From NCBI GenBank assembly GCA_022822005.1, contig JAJECO010000084.1:1-64000 (forward strand): a stretch of DNA of 64,000 nucleotides. The letters are read 5' to 3'. The translations under genes and the position numbers were made by a program. Under the pieces are notes generated by a model, which worked only from the letters and a program-made list of their open reading frames with translations, searched no databases and was not told the origin of the DNA. Of this stretch, positions 34,074 to 42,348 are shown in pieces. The DNA comes from Candidatus Poribacteria bacterium. GTDB lineage: Bacteria; Poribacteria; WGA-4E; PCPOR2b. How positions within the stretch are numbered: the stretch's first letter is position 1; every line of letters begins with the position of its first letter.

Positions 34074-35024
34074 TTAGCTAGAAATATCATCGGCTTCCAG
34101 ATTCAACCAGCGCATCTCATCGGGGGACAGTTGGATTGCTAACGCCGCAAGACATGAAGATAATTCCTCGTGAGTTAAGGGACCAACGAGCGGAAACGTC
34201 GGAAATGGTTGGTGCAAAACATACGCCAACGAAATCTGTATCGCCGTATACCCCTTCTTCTCCGCAAGTATTTGCGCCCGTCTGAGTCGCTCAAAGTTGG
34301 CATCGTTATAATAGACCCGCACCATGTCCCGGTTTTCCCGCTTTTCAGGAGCGAAACGCCCGCTGAAGAACCCTCGTGCCTGCGAGGACCACGGCAGCAG
34401 CGGAAATTGCGTTTCATTATGCCATTCCCATGCCGTTTCTGATACGGACACAACCCCCTTCCACATCGGTTCCATCGGGACAGCCAAGCTGATATTGTTG
34501 CTGCTGACTACAAATCCGTGCAGCCCATGTTCCGCAGCGTAGTTATTCGCTTCTTGAAGACGTTCAAGCTCCCAATTCGACGCGCCAATTGCCCGAAGGT
34601 TACCCGCACGAATTTCCTGATTCAGGTGCTCGATGATTGTACCCGCTGGAATCTCCGGATCATCTCGATGTAGCAGAAATAGGTCAATATAATCGGTCTG
34701 TAGACGGAGCAGGCTTTCATGGATGTCATGCGCAAGCTCCTCTGGGCTCAAGCGTGGACGTGGTACTGCGGAATGCGGATGTCCACCCTTGTCAACCAAG
34801 AACACCTCAGATCGATTTTTCCGATTTTTCATCCACATGCCGAGCAGCCGCTCGCTATCGCCTCCACCGTAGCTATGTGCACTATCAAGCGCATTGCCGC
34901 CAGCTTCAAAAAATTCGTCTAACATCGAATAGCTGTGTTCCATCGTATCGGGCGTAAATAGCATACACCCAAGCACAAGCTGTGAAATCTCTCTATCTAT
35001 TCCTGGGATTGTTCCGTAATTCAT
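34074..35024 (-). CDS. Aldo/keto reductase
   Basis: From ATG 35024 the product is 316 residues, an AKR barrel with Asp47 and Tyr52 ('NALDSAHSYG'), Lys79 ('LVDKGG') and His119 ('LFLLHR'). It also has 'GASNWELERL' and a C-terminal NADPH-binding loop. It is more like sugar- or aldehyde-reducing bacterial AKRs than the one at 17993-18979, but the substrate is unknown. GAGGAGA a few bases upstream fixes the start; the longer start at 35042 would leave that site inside the gene. Confidence 0.86.
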   Translation of the reverse strand: MNYGTIPGIDREISQLVLGCMLFTPDTMEHSYSMLDEFFEAGGNALDSAHSYGGGDSERLLGMWMKNRKNRSEVFLVDKGGHPHSAVPRPRLSPEELAHDIHESLLRLQTDYIDLFLLHRDDPEIPAGTIIEHLNQEIRAGNLRAIGASNWELERLQEANNYAAEHGLHGFVVSSNNISLAVPMEPMWKGVVSVSETAWEWHNETQFPLLPWSSQARGFFSGRFAPEKRENRDMVRVYYNDANFERLRRAQILAEKKGYTAIQISLAYVLHQPFPTFPLVGPLTHEELSSCLAALAIQLSPDEMRWLNLEADDISS

Positions 35025-35120
35025 TGAATCTCCTCTCAACAAATGTGTTCAATACATGATACCAAAAAAAGGGGAAAAGGTCTATGCCACCCACAATTTT
35101 CCCTTCGCAATCAAAAACTG

Positions 35121-35129
35121 TGCTACAAT
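35121..35129 (+). promoter_or_regulatory. Extended -10 promoter candidate for the enolase-superfamily gene
   Basis: TGCTACAAT fits an extended -10 (TGn plus TACAAT) with a predicted leader of about 32 bases before the ATG at 35168. There is no recognisable -35 box. A TTTTGGAGG ribosome binding site follows. The opposite strand of the same spacer presumably holds the start signals of the divergent aldo/keto reductase gene. Confidence 0.4.
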
Positions 35130-35167
35130 AACATACTGGACTTTTAACCTTTTGGAGGATTTCCGCT

Positions 35168-36352
35168 ATGAAAATTAAAACCCTTGAAATGCTTACGCTA
35201 CACATCCCTTTTTACGCTGATCATGTCACCCGACATATGCAACGTGCCTTGACCCATTCGGAACAGGTAGAGGTATACCGCGTCGAGTTGGATAACGGCG
35301 TTATCGGTTACGGCGAAAATTTGGGGGACGAATCCGGCAACTTCGATCGAGTGATCGGACAAAACCCATTTGCAATCATGCAAGATGATAGTATCGGTTT
35401 CGGTATTCAGATGTCCCTATTTGATGCCGTCGGCAAATCGGTTGGTGTCCCCGCCTACCAATTGCTGGGTACAAAGGTCCGGGATCGCTGCCCGATTTCG
35501 TGGTGGGATATTGACATGCCGCCGGAGGATTGGGTGAAAGAAGCGGAGGAGTCGCTTAGACGGGGCTACACATCAATCAAGCTGAAAGCCCGTCCGTGGC
35601 GGGACATCTTCGAACAGGTGGAAGCTGTTGGAAAGGTTGTCCCAGAAGGTTACAAATTGGACATCGACTTCAACGGTTTCCTCCGAACAGCGGAGGGCGC
35701 ACAGCCTGTTTTGCAGGAATTGGACAAGCACCCCAACGTCGCATACTACGAAAGCCCATACTACCTCGGCACAGATATCGAAGGCGCGGGGCGTCTACAG
35801 GAAGTGGTAGAAAACCGGATTGTCGAACACTTTAATGAATCGTGTCTGCACGCCCGCTGCTGTGGCGGATTTGTCGTTGGAGGTGGAGCAGCGGGGACGC
35901 GGAACATCAATGCGTTGTGCGCTTCGTTCGACAAACCGTTCTGGCTCCAGATGGTCGGCACGGGCATCACAACCGCATATGCCATGCACATCGGCGCGGT
36001 CCTCTCACACGCTCAACTACCAGCAATCACCTGCTTCGAGCTGTGGGAACATGACCTGTTAACGCAACGGTTGGAGGTGGTGGACGGAACGATTGCGCCA
36101 CCGGAGGCACCGGGACTGGGGGTCGAAGTTGACGAATACGCGCTGGAACGCTACCGCGTTGAGCCGGGAACCCCCTCGCCCACAGCGCTCTATAAACAGA
36201 GAGAGCGAACTTGTCGTGTACATATTCCCGACAGTAAAGGTGGCCAAGTTGTTCACGATTTCACTGGTGAGGATGTCTACTATCCCGCTTTCAGTGAAGG
36301 GGAATACCCGGGATTTGTTCGTGGTGTCTCAATGGAAGTAATCGAAGGGTAG
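35168..36352 (+). CDS. Enolase-superfamily (mandelate racemase-like) enzyme
   Basis: The 394-residue product has an MR/MLE N-terminal capping domain and a barrel with a Lys-x-Lys motif ('TSIKLKAR', the second Lys being the usual general base), a metal-ligand Asp in 'LDIDFNG' and Glu in 'AYYESPY'. A later 'WEHDLL' may provide further active-site groups. Such enzymes abstract a proton alpha to a carboxylate, giving racemisation or sugar-acid dehydration. No subfamily is clear. It stands alone on the plus strand between AKR and Gfo/Idh genes, so a sugar or sugar-acid pathway is likely. Confidence 0.8.
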   Translation: MKIKTLEMLTLHIPFYADHVTRHMQRALTHSEQVEVYRVELDNGVIGYGENLGDESGNFDRVIGQNPFAIMQDDSIGFGIQMSLFDAVGKSVGVPAYQLLGTKVRDRCPISWWDIDMPPEDWVKEAEESLRRGYTSIKLKARPWRDIFEQVEAVGKVVPEGYKLDIDFNGFLRTAEGAQPVLQELDKHPNVAYYESPYYLGTDIEGAGRLQEVVENRIVEHFNESCLHARCCGGFVVGGGAAGTRNINALCASFDKPFWLQMVGTGITTAYAMHIGAVLSHAQLPAITCFELWEHDLLTQRLEVVDGTIAPPEAPGLGVEVDEYALERYRVEPGTPSPTALYKQRERTCRVHIPDSKGGQVVHDFTGEDVYYPAFSEGEYPGFVRGVSMEVIEG

Positions 36353-36380
36353 GATAAATCTGAACGTTCGGGTGGGAGGT

Positions 36381-36503
36381 ACTAGGGGCAACAATTCCTG
36401 TTGCCCCTAGTCCTCGTCATTACAAAATTGATAACGTGCTGACACTACAAATCTACGCTCATGTTAAGAAATTGTGCAAGATGCCCCGTAGGCGGGGCAT
36501 CTT
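36381..36503. repeat. Two strong hairpins after the enolase-superfamily gene
   Basis: ACTAGGGGCAAC-(7)-GTTGCCCCTAGT (36381-36411) is a perfect 12-bp stem and AAGATGCCCCG-TAGG-CGGGGCATCTT (36478-36503) a perfect 11-bp stem. Neither is followed by a T tract on either strand, so they do not look like simple intrinsic terminators. They lie in the spacer between a plus-strand and a minus-strand gene and could be dispersed palindromic repeats. Confidence 0.7.
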
Positions 36504-36559
36504 GCCCCGCCCTTAACGCCTGCACCGTAATTGCACTCCGTTTTTACATGAGCCAAAAT

Positions 36560-36979
36560 CTAAAGCATATCAAGTTGAGCAGCAATCTCGGTCAACTTGC
36601 TTTCCATTTGACTCGCAGCTACTTCAAGCTTTTCCTGATCAACTTTCAACCGTCGAACCCTATCATCTTGGTGTGACAGAATGCAAAACTGGTAGTTTTT
36701 CCGTATATCAAAGCCCGCTTGTTTAATGTTTTCTTTCACCGGACCTTCCGGGTAATACCACCGCTGCCCTCGGGTCTGGCTCAGATTCATGTGACAATGC
36801 CCCTCGTCACCACCAAAACAGTCGAACCGCAAAACCTCGTCATCATAGAAATATAAAGAGGCTGCCGGTCCATGACCCCCACGGTCGGACCTCCAATACA
36901 CTTCCACTCTAACGTCATCCTGCACTGGGTATTCAACCCAATCAAACCTTTCCTGGTTATTTACTATCTTAGTCGCCAT
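36560..36979 (-). CDS. Unrecognised 139-residue protein
   Basis: I do not recognise this family. The product starts 'MATKIVNNQERFDWVEYPVQ', has a beta-rich first half with a 'RFDCFGGDEGHCHMNL' Cys/His cluster and an 'RWYYPEG' segment, and ends in a heptad-like helix (about residues 110-138) that may form a coiled coil. There is no signal peptide. The start is well supported by CTGGAGGAACAG upstream. The Cys/His cluster could bind a metal. It has no close neighbours on its strand; the 230-base spacer upstream (36980-37209) shows no other feature. Confidence 0.6.
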   Translation of the reverse strand: MATKIVNNQERFDWVEYPVQDDVRVEVYWRSDRGGHGPAASLYFYDDEVLRFDCFGGDEGHCHMNLSQTRGQRWYYPEGPVKENIKQAGFDIRKNYQFCILSHQDDRVRRLKVDQEKLEVAASQMESKLTEIAAQLDML

Positions 36980-37209
36980 CTGTTCCTCCAGTTATGAGCA
37001 AGTTCAAAGCCCTTCAGGCTTCTTACGAGTGGACATGGGCTTAACACCCAGGCCTATCAGGGAAACCTTCAACCCCTCAACCCTTAATCGAATTTCCCCA
37101 AAGCGCTGTTTCAGAGTCTATCATTAACAGGAAATAATGTCAAGGTTAAGATCTTGTTAATCCCTCTCCAAGGATATCTAAAACCTTTTCCCCGTTCTCC
37201 ACAGATCTC

Positions 37210-38280
37210 TTAAGGTAACTCAACTTCGACCCGGCGACCCGTCTGACTCGATTCCAAAGCTGCATCAATTATGCGAGCGACCTGGAGTGCGTCACGTCCC
37301 GAGGCAGGCGGAGTTCCTTCACCCTGTCCCGCACGAATAAAGTCTCGGATGAACTCCTCCCCGGCAATACCACCATACGCAGGAGATTGAGCCAAGGTAT
37401 AGTCGAATTCACGCTGAGGTCCAGACGCCCAAGAACCCTGAGTTGTTTCAACGCTCATATGTTCTGCAACGCCCGGAGAACCCCAGTGAATCCGACCGTT
37501 CTGACCGTTGACGCCAACATAGGTATCGTAACTCGGTTGATTGGGATATTTGGATCCACTCAGCGCAAGGGTATATCCCGCATGTAAAGAACCAACGGCT
37601 CCCGAACGCAAACGGAAAGAGAGCGTAGCGATATCCTCCACATCAATATCCTCGCCGCTGCGTGTTGCCACCTCGGCAGAGACCGACACAATCTCGTCGT
37701 GAGAGATATAGCGTAGCATGTCGATATAATGACAACCCAACCACGCCAAGATTCCACTCCCTGCGTATTCGTGACTAAATAGCCAACCGTCGGGGTTGCG
37801 GTATTTTACCTGTGTCGTCAGCATACGCATCTCAATCGACATCAACGGGCCCAACAAACCTTGCCCCACAAAATCTCTCGCTTCACGAATCATCGGATTG
37901 TACCGATTTTGATAGCAGACGCCCAGTTGCATACCTGCACGCTCTGCTGCATCAACAACTCGCTGCACATCTGGGGCAGTTCTACCGATCGGCTTTTCTG
38001 CCATCAAGTGTTTGCCGGACTCCAATATCCGTACAGAAATATCGGGCTTCAAGTCCGTTCTCATGGTAGCGATAGCAAAGAACACATCCTCCCGCGCCAG
38101 AATTCCATCCAAATCGTCGGTGATGTCTTCCACCTTACGCTCTCTCGATTGTCGGAGGGACGCTAACGCAGATTCGTCTTCCCCCCAAATAAAAATGCCG
38201 TCCACTTCCGGCAATTCCTGCAATGTGCCTAAGTGTCCTTCAAAATGAGCGTTTCCCGGGCTTAACAGCAACGCTTTCAT
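37210..38280 (-). CDS. Gfo/Idh/MocA-family oxidoreductase
   Basis: The 356-residue product has the catalytic 'HLMAEKPIGR' (Glu95-Lys96-Pro97) of the Gfo/Idh/MocA family and a C-terminal alpha/beta substrate domain with 'YAGSGILAWLGCHYIDMLRY'. The N-terminal nucleotide-binding loop is weak: instead of a clear G-x-G-x2-G it reads 'LLSPGNAHFEGHL', so cofactor binding may be altered. Members oxidise or rearrange sugars and inositols with NAD(P). It is monocistronic, with no gene close upstream. Confidence 0.83.
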   Translation of the reverse strand: MKALLLSPGNAHFEGHLGTLQELPEVDGIFIWGEDESALASLRQSRERKVEDITDDLDGILAREDVFFAIATMRTDLKPDISVRILESGKHLMAEKPIGRTAPDVQRVVDAAERAGMQLGVCYQNRYNPMIREARDFVGQGLLGPLMSIEMRMLTTQVKYRNPDGWLFSHEYAGSGILAWLGCHYIDMLRYISHDEIVSVSAEVATRSGEDIDVEDIATLSFRLRSGAVGSLHAGYTLALSGSKYPNQPSYDTYVGVNGQNGRIHWGSPGVAEHMSVETTQGSWASGPQREFDYTLAQSPAYGGIAGEEFIRDFIRAGQGEGTPPASGRDALQVARIIDAALESSQTGRRVEVELP

Positions 38281-38524
38281 TTACGTCTTTCCTTTCAGTT
38301 AGCAAAATTGTTGAGAAAAATAGTATTCCATTGACGCACTATTGTAAATGAAGTTGTAATATAATAACATCTCTTCACAAAAACGGATAGGTGTATTACT
38401 GATAAATCCTCAAGAGGCAGCATCGCATTTCCAGCCGAGTCGAAAATACAAAGAGCTGAAAGGGCTATTTAGTTTTTCGTTTTTGACCGATTTTGGAATG
38501 ACCCGAATCCGTAGGTGCTTGCAT

Positions 38525-38603
38525 CCCGATTTATCGGGGGGGGATTTAGGGGGTTGGTTGTACATCGAAGGCGTATGAGTAATTGTAGATTTCACCATAA
38601 ATG
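38525..38603. repeat. Dispersed repeat with GGGATTTAGGGGGTT core (copy 2)
   Basis: The copy starts with CCCGAT-TT-ATCGGG (38525-38538) and a G8 run, followed at 38541 by the 63-base block that matches 19141-19203. The two copies agree best at both ends (GGGATTTAGGGGGTT and TTCACCATAAATG-like). The spacer 38281-38702 otherwise contains only the promoter of the next gene. Confidence 0.7.
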
Positions 38604-38627
38604 ACTCTAACGACGGGTATCCATCGT

Positions 38628-38656
38628 TTGACAGGCTAACGGCAGTGTGGTATTCT
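38628..38656 (+). promoter_or_regulatory. Strong sigma-70-type promoter for the Spy-like gene
   Basis: A perfect TTGACA (38628-38633) is followed after exactly 17 bases by TATTCT (38651-38656). The expected start of transcription is about 40 bases before the ATG at 38703, and an AAAAGAGGTG ribosome binding site precedes that ATG. It begins 25 bases after the dispersed repeat ends. Confidence 0.72.
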
Positions 38657-38702
38657 GTTGTGGTGCAATTCGTCAGAACGTTGAATTTAAAAGAGGTGAA
38701 AC

Positions 38703-39170
38703 ATGCTCAAATTTTATATAAGCTTTCTACTTGCCCTGTTGATATTCGCAGTATTTTTCGGGCTTGTGACATCGGCACAGAAGACGGAGGATGGAACTAA
38801 GAAAGAAGGGGTGACGCTAGAAGCACTCGGGGTGACAGCGGAACAGAAGGAACGGATCAAAGCCCTATGGGAATTCAAACGTCAAACCCACCTCCAAGCA
38901 ATTGAAAATTTGCGTCCCTTGAATCGACTTGCTAAAGATAAGATGGCATCAGATGACCAGATTCGAGAGGTGTTAAAAAAATTTCATCTGGAGCGGATAG
39001 CACGAGAACGGAAGGTTGAAATGGCTGAAGAGAGTCTCATCAATTCCCTGCCACCACGTGCACAGCTGCATTTGACCGTCTTAGGCGTGTTAGACAACGG
39101 CTTAATGCCTCGACATCTAAGTACCACTCCGAAAAGAGAAGATAGTACTCAGAAACCAAGCGACAGGTAG
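38703..39170 (+). CDS. Secreted Spy/CpxP-like small helical protein
   Basis: The 155-residue product has an N-terminal signal peptide or anchor (FYISFLLALLIFAVFFGLVT) and a mature part that is helical and charged. 'LEALGVTAEQKERIKALWEFKRQTHLQAIENLR' recalls the LTxxQ-type helices of Spy/CpxP-like periplasmic proteins, which act as chaperones or metal/stress sensors. The similarity is one of pattern and length, so the family call is tentative. It is transcribed from its own strong promoter. A tRNA gene lies on the opposite strand just downstream. Confidence 0.55.
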   Translation: MLKFYISFLLALLIFAVFFGLVTSAQKTEDGTKKEGVTLEALGVTAEQKERIKALWEFKRQTHLQAIENLRPLNRLAKDKMASDDQIREVLKKFHLERIARERKVEMAEESLINSLPPRAQLHLTVLGVLDNGLMPRHLSTTPKREDSTQKPSDR

Positions 39171-39199
39171 GAAATAGAGATCGGCGGGCACAAAAAAGG

Positions 39200-39272
<73 letters not shown>

Positions 39273-39342
39273 ACTTGAACGTTTTTATTTTAACATACTG
39301 CCTGACAAAGTGCAAGGAAAAATCAGTCTTGTCTATAAATCT

Positions 39343-40182
39343 TCAGGAACCTGTGCTGTGATAACGTCGTAGTCCACTATACCAGAAAAGATAACTAATA
39401 CAGACCATCGCCAGTGCAACAACCGGTGCTCCAAATTGAAAAGACTCAGGCATACCGAGAAATTCGCCCTTCTGAAGCAGCTGCTGCGCGGGATAATACG
39501 TCACGAAAGCAACAGGGAGAATAAACGTCAAAAGTAGCTGCACAGCGAGCGGATAGATCGATATCGGAAAAGCCGTCGCCTCTTTGGTCGCGCTAATAAG
39601 CAGATCCGTCAGTTTACCCGATTTCGTCGTCCAGAGTGCAACGGTGGCACTGACTAACATGAGCGTAAGCATAATCAGTGTACCACTCAAAATAGTTGTG
39701 AGCGTGAACAACGCAACCTCCACCGTCCAACGAATCCCCGTTAAGTGGAATGCGACAACGAAAATAACAACACTTGTCAACGCCCGTGAAACATGGACTA
39801 ACTCCACACGGCTTGCAAGGATGTAAAATAGCGGCGCAACAGGTTTAATCAACACACCGTCCAACTCCCCCCGAATGATGTACCGGTCAAAATCGTCCAA
39901 CTGACTCCCCAATATCCGCATGAGTGAGTACGCCAAGTTCCCTAAGCCGTACAAGAATACTACCTCCGCCCACGTCCAACCGTTAACGGTGCGAAATTTG
40001 GCGAGCAGCGCGCCTAACAAGCCGAGCAAACAGGCTTCGCTGATAACAATGCCGAAGCACATGAAACCAAATGAGAGCCGGTATTGAAGCCGAGAACGTA
40101 CATACGCTCCGGCGAGAAGACAGTAGAGTTTGATATAACGTCGCACAATCAAGAACCTATGGAAGATTTTATCGTTTATCAA
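39343..40182 (-). CDS. ABC-2-type exporter permease (second of two)
   Basis: The 279-residue product is a polytopic membrane protein with about six hydrophobic segments and the 'DFDRYIIRGELDGVLIKPVAPLFYIL' loop typical of the ABC-2 family permeases (PF06182-like) that pair with a daunorubicin-type ATPase. It is the third gene of the transporter unit, 142 bases downstream of the first permease, with a dispersed hairpin in that spacer. The exported substrate cannot be predicted; drug or lipid export is usual for this class. Confidence 0.83.
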   Translation of the reverse strand: MINDKIFHRFLIVRRYIKLYCLLAGAYVRSRLQYRLSFGFMCFGIVISEACLLGLLGALLAKFRTVNGWTWAEVVFLYGLGNLAYSLMRILGSQLDDFDRYIIRGELDGVLIKPVAPLFYILASRVELVHVSRALTSVVIFVVAFHLTGIRWTVEVALFTLTTILSGTLIMLTLMLVSATVALWTTKSGKLTDLLISATKEATAFPISIYPLAVQLLLTFILPVAFVTYYPAQQLLQKGEFLGMPESFQFGAPVVALAMVCISYLFWYSGLRRYHSTGS

Positions 40183-40213
40183 CTGCCAGTCTGTTTCTTT
40201 TTAACACACAGAT

Positions 40214-40237
40214 CTGCTGGATTTGTCAATCCAGCAG
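40214..40237. repeat. GACA/TGTC-loop hairpin inside the ABC operon
   Basis: CTGCTGGATT-TGTC-AATCCAGCAG is a perfect 10-bp stem between the two permease genes. Read on the minus strand it is CTGCTGGATT-GACA-AATCCAGCAG, the same type as at 31343-31366 and 19452-19475, with different outer base pairs that remain complementary. It lies in the presumed transcript of the transporter operon and could affect the expression ratio of the two permeases. Confidence 0.75.
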
Positions 40238-40324
40238 GAGCCGCTTGGGGGGGAGAGATAGGGAAGGCAGGGCGGATGGATGGGTGGAAGTTTCTCTTCC
40301 CAATCTTCCATCCTTCCTACTCTG

Positions 40325-41125
40325 TCATCCGCCCTGAATCACCAATTTGCGGAATGCCGCCCGGTATCCAAGCCGTCCTAATCCTATCAATACTGCTACC
40401 CAAGCCAATTGTATTAACATTGCCGTAATGAGACGCTCCCCTATCAATTGGCCGGTATAAATGGCAGTAGGAAAATAGATAATCGCACGAAAGGGCAAGA
40501 CCGCTGCGACCTTGGCTAAGAAAGCGGGATAAAACTCCAAAGGCAAGAAGTAGCCAGAAAACAACATGGACAGTCCCCATATAACCAAGGCGTAAATCCC
40601 GCGAATTTCAACAAGCCAAAAGGCGAAAATGCCGATTATGAATTCCATACTGAACAAAATGACATACCCTAATACCACACTAATTATAAAAAGAAGGACA
40701 GTCAAAAGCGATGGGGGCAATGATAGCCCAAACGCACCGTAAAACAGCAAGAATTTTGGGAGCATATTGAACAGTGCTGTATGGCTTGAAGTCCCCGCAG
40801 CGGTTGCAAGTGTCATTAACTGAAAATCGATCGGCTTCATTAAATCGGTGACCACTTCCCCAGTACGTACCTTCTCTTCGATAATACGTGCCACCCGCAA
40901 TGTAAACGTGAAGGTCAATAGAGTTTGCGAAACGACGATGTAGGTCAGAATCCCATTCAGGTCGTATCCTTCTACCGATGTCTGCCCTGTGTATAACGCC
41001 TTCCACAGATAGACATAGACCAGCATGAACAGCACGTTGATAAACAGTTCCATCCATAACTCAAACCGATATGTCAACGTCCGCTGAAACGCTTTCGTCG
41101 TAAAAGTGAGATATTTTTTCATCAT
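40325..41125 (-). CDS. ABC-2-type exporter permease (first of two)
   Basis: The 266-residue membrane protein has about six transmembrane segments and the family pattern 'YRFELWMELFINVLFMLVYVYLWKALY', 'IEEKVRTGEVVTDLMKPIDFQ', 'FSGYFLPLEFYPAF...LPFRAIIYFP'. It is related to the 39343-40182 product, so the transporter probably works as a heterodimeric membrane part. The start is 17 bases after the ATPase stop, consistent with one operon. Confidence 0.84.
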   Translation of the reverse strand: MMKKYLTFTTKAFQRTLTYRFELWMELFINVLFMLVYVYLWKALYTGQTSVEGYDLNGILTYIVVSQTLLTFTFTLRVARIIEEKVRTGEVVTDLMKPIDFQLMTLATAAGTSSHTALFNMLPKFLLFYGAFGLSLPPSLLTVLLFIISVVLGYVILFSMEFIIGIFAFWLVEIRGIYALVIWGLSMLFSGYFLPLEFYPAFLAKVAAVLPFRAIIYFPTAIYTGQLIGERLITAMLIQLAWVAVLIGLGRLGYRAAFRKLVIQGG

Positions 41126-41142
41126 GATATGATCAGCGGGTG

Positions 41143-42126
41143 TTAGTGGACCCCCAACTCATAGATGCGCCGAACAATCTCCTCAATCTCCGGTTCCGAT
41201 ATCGTAAGATCTTGAATCTCATACCGCGCCGTTAACTGTGTGATGACTTCCGATGCAGAAATCGTATCACGGTCAAATGCAAGCCAGATACGATTCCCGT
41301 CGCGTCGGATCAGATCCACCCCCTCCAGCTGAATATCGGAATATCCCTGTGCCAAGTCAATGATGAGCATCCGGGTTTTGCCGTAACGCTCTTTCAAGGC
41401 ATCGATCCCGCCGTCATAGATAATTTTGCCGCTGTCAATGATGATCAACCGCTGACAAACCTTCTCAACATCATTGAGATCATGTGTTGTCAGAATAACC
41501 GTGACTTGACGTTCCGCGTTAACCTGCCTCAGAAACTGACGGACCTGCTCTTTGGCAACCACATCCAAACCGATGGTCGGCTCATCCAAGTACAGGATTT
41601 CAGGATCATGCAGCAGTGCTGCGGTCAAATCGCATCGCATCCGCTGTCCCAGACTCAATCTTCGCACCGGCGTGGACAGAAATGGTCGTAATTGCAGCAG
41701 TTCGCTGAAAAATTCAAGGTTCTGTTTGTATAGGTTCTGTGGGATTTCGTAGATATGCTTGAGCAGTTCAAAAGAGTCGATAACAGGCAGATCCCACCAG
41801 AGTTGGGTTCGCTGTCCAAACACCACGCCGATCCGGCGAGTATTCTCTTTTCGGTGGCGATATGGCGTCAACCCCATAACATCAATATGCCCCGAAGTTG
41901 GCACAAGGATCCCCGTAAGCATCTTGATGGTCGTTGATTTCCCCGCCCCGTTGGCACCGATGTACCCCACCAATTCCCCACGCTCAAGAGAGAAGTTCAC
42001 ATCATCGACCGCTCTGATAATGTCGTGCTGGCGCGCAACCGTGCTGCTGAGATTGCCCCAGAACCCGGTGCGGCGTCTATAAACTTTGAAATGTTTGCTC
42101 AGATGTTCGACTGTGATAATCGGCAT
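41143..42126 (-). CDS. ABC exporter ATP-binding protein
   Basis: The 327-residue product has Walker A 'GANGAGKST', a Q-loop, the ABC signature 'LSLGQRMR', Walker B 'ILYLDEPTIGLD' and the switch His in 'LTTHDLND'. About 90 residues follow the nucleotide-binding domain ('GNRIWLAFDRDTISASEVITQL'...), like the DUF4162-type extension of DrrA/ABC-2 exporters. It is the first gene of the transporter unit and drives the two permeases encoded downstream. Confidence 0.92.
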   Translation of the reverse strand: MPIITVEHLSKHFKVYRRRTGFWGNLSSTVARQHDIIRAVDDVNFSLERGELVGYIGANGAGKSTTIKMLTGILVPTSGHIDVMGLTPYRHRKENTRRIGVVFGQRTQLWWDLPVIDSFELLKHIYEIPQNLYKQNLEFFSELLQLRPFLSTPVRRLSLGQRMRCDLTAALLHDPEILYLDEPTIGLDVVAKEQVRQFLRQVNAERQVTVILTTHDLNDVEKVCQRLIIIDSGKIIYDGGIDALKERYGKTRMLIIDLAQGYSDIQLEGVDLIRRDGNRIWLAFDRDTISASEVITQLTARYEIQDLTISEPEIEEIVRRIYELGVH

Positions 42127-42219
42127 TTTTGTTAGCGTTAGGTTATCAGGGTGAAAATTCTCAGAACGGAGAGGTTAATTTGTAGAAAGACAGAATTATT
42201 TGCATCAAGACGGGGTTAC

Positions 42220-42228
42220 ATTATACCA
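42220..42228 (-). promoter_or_regulatory. Extended -10 promoter candidate for the ABC transporter operon
   Basis: On the minus strand TGGTATAAT fits an extended -10 element (TGn plus a perfect TATAAT) about 95 bases upstream of the ATPase start at 42126. No good -35 box is present. The plus strand of this spacer presumably holds the promoter of the divergent GNAT gene, which I could not place with confidence. Confidence 0.45.
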
Positions 42229-42348
42229 TAATATCGCATTAGCAAAGTTATTCTTTCATTATTGGAGTAGTACCGTAGGTTAAACCCTCGTGACGGCGTA
42301 ACCTTCAATTCTATTATCGTCCGAAAACATTAATTTTTAGGATGCAAA

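Noticed and set aside
36381-36411. Hairpin after the enolase-superfamily gene as an intrinsic terminator
   Set aside because: The 12-bp stem is strong but no T tract follows on either strand, so I list it as a repeat, not a terminator.
38703-39170. Firm call of a metal-sensing CzcE/CpxP protein
   Set aside because: Only the helical, charged pattern and the signal peptide agree; no diagnostic motif is strong enough for a firm name.
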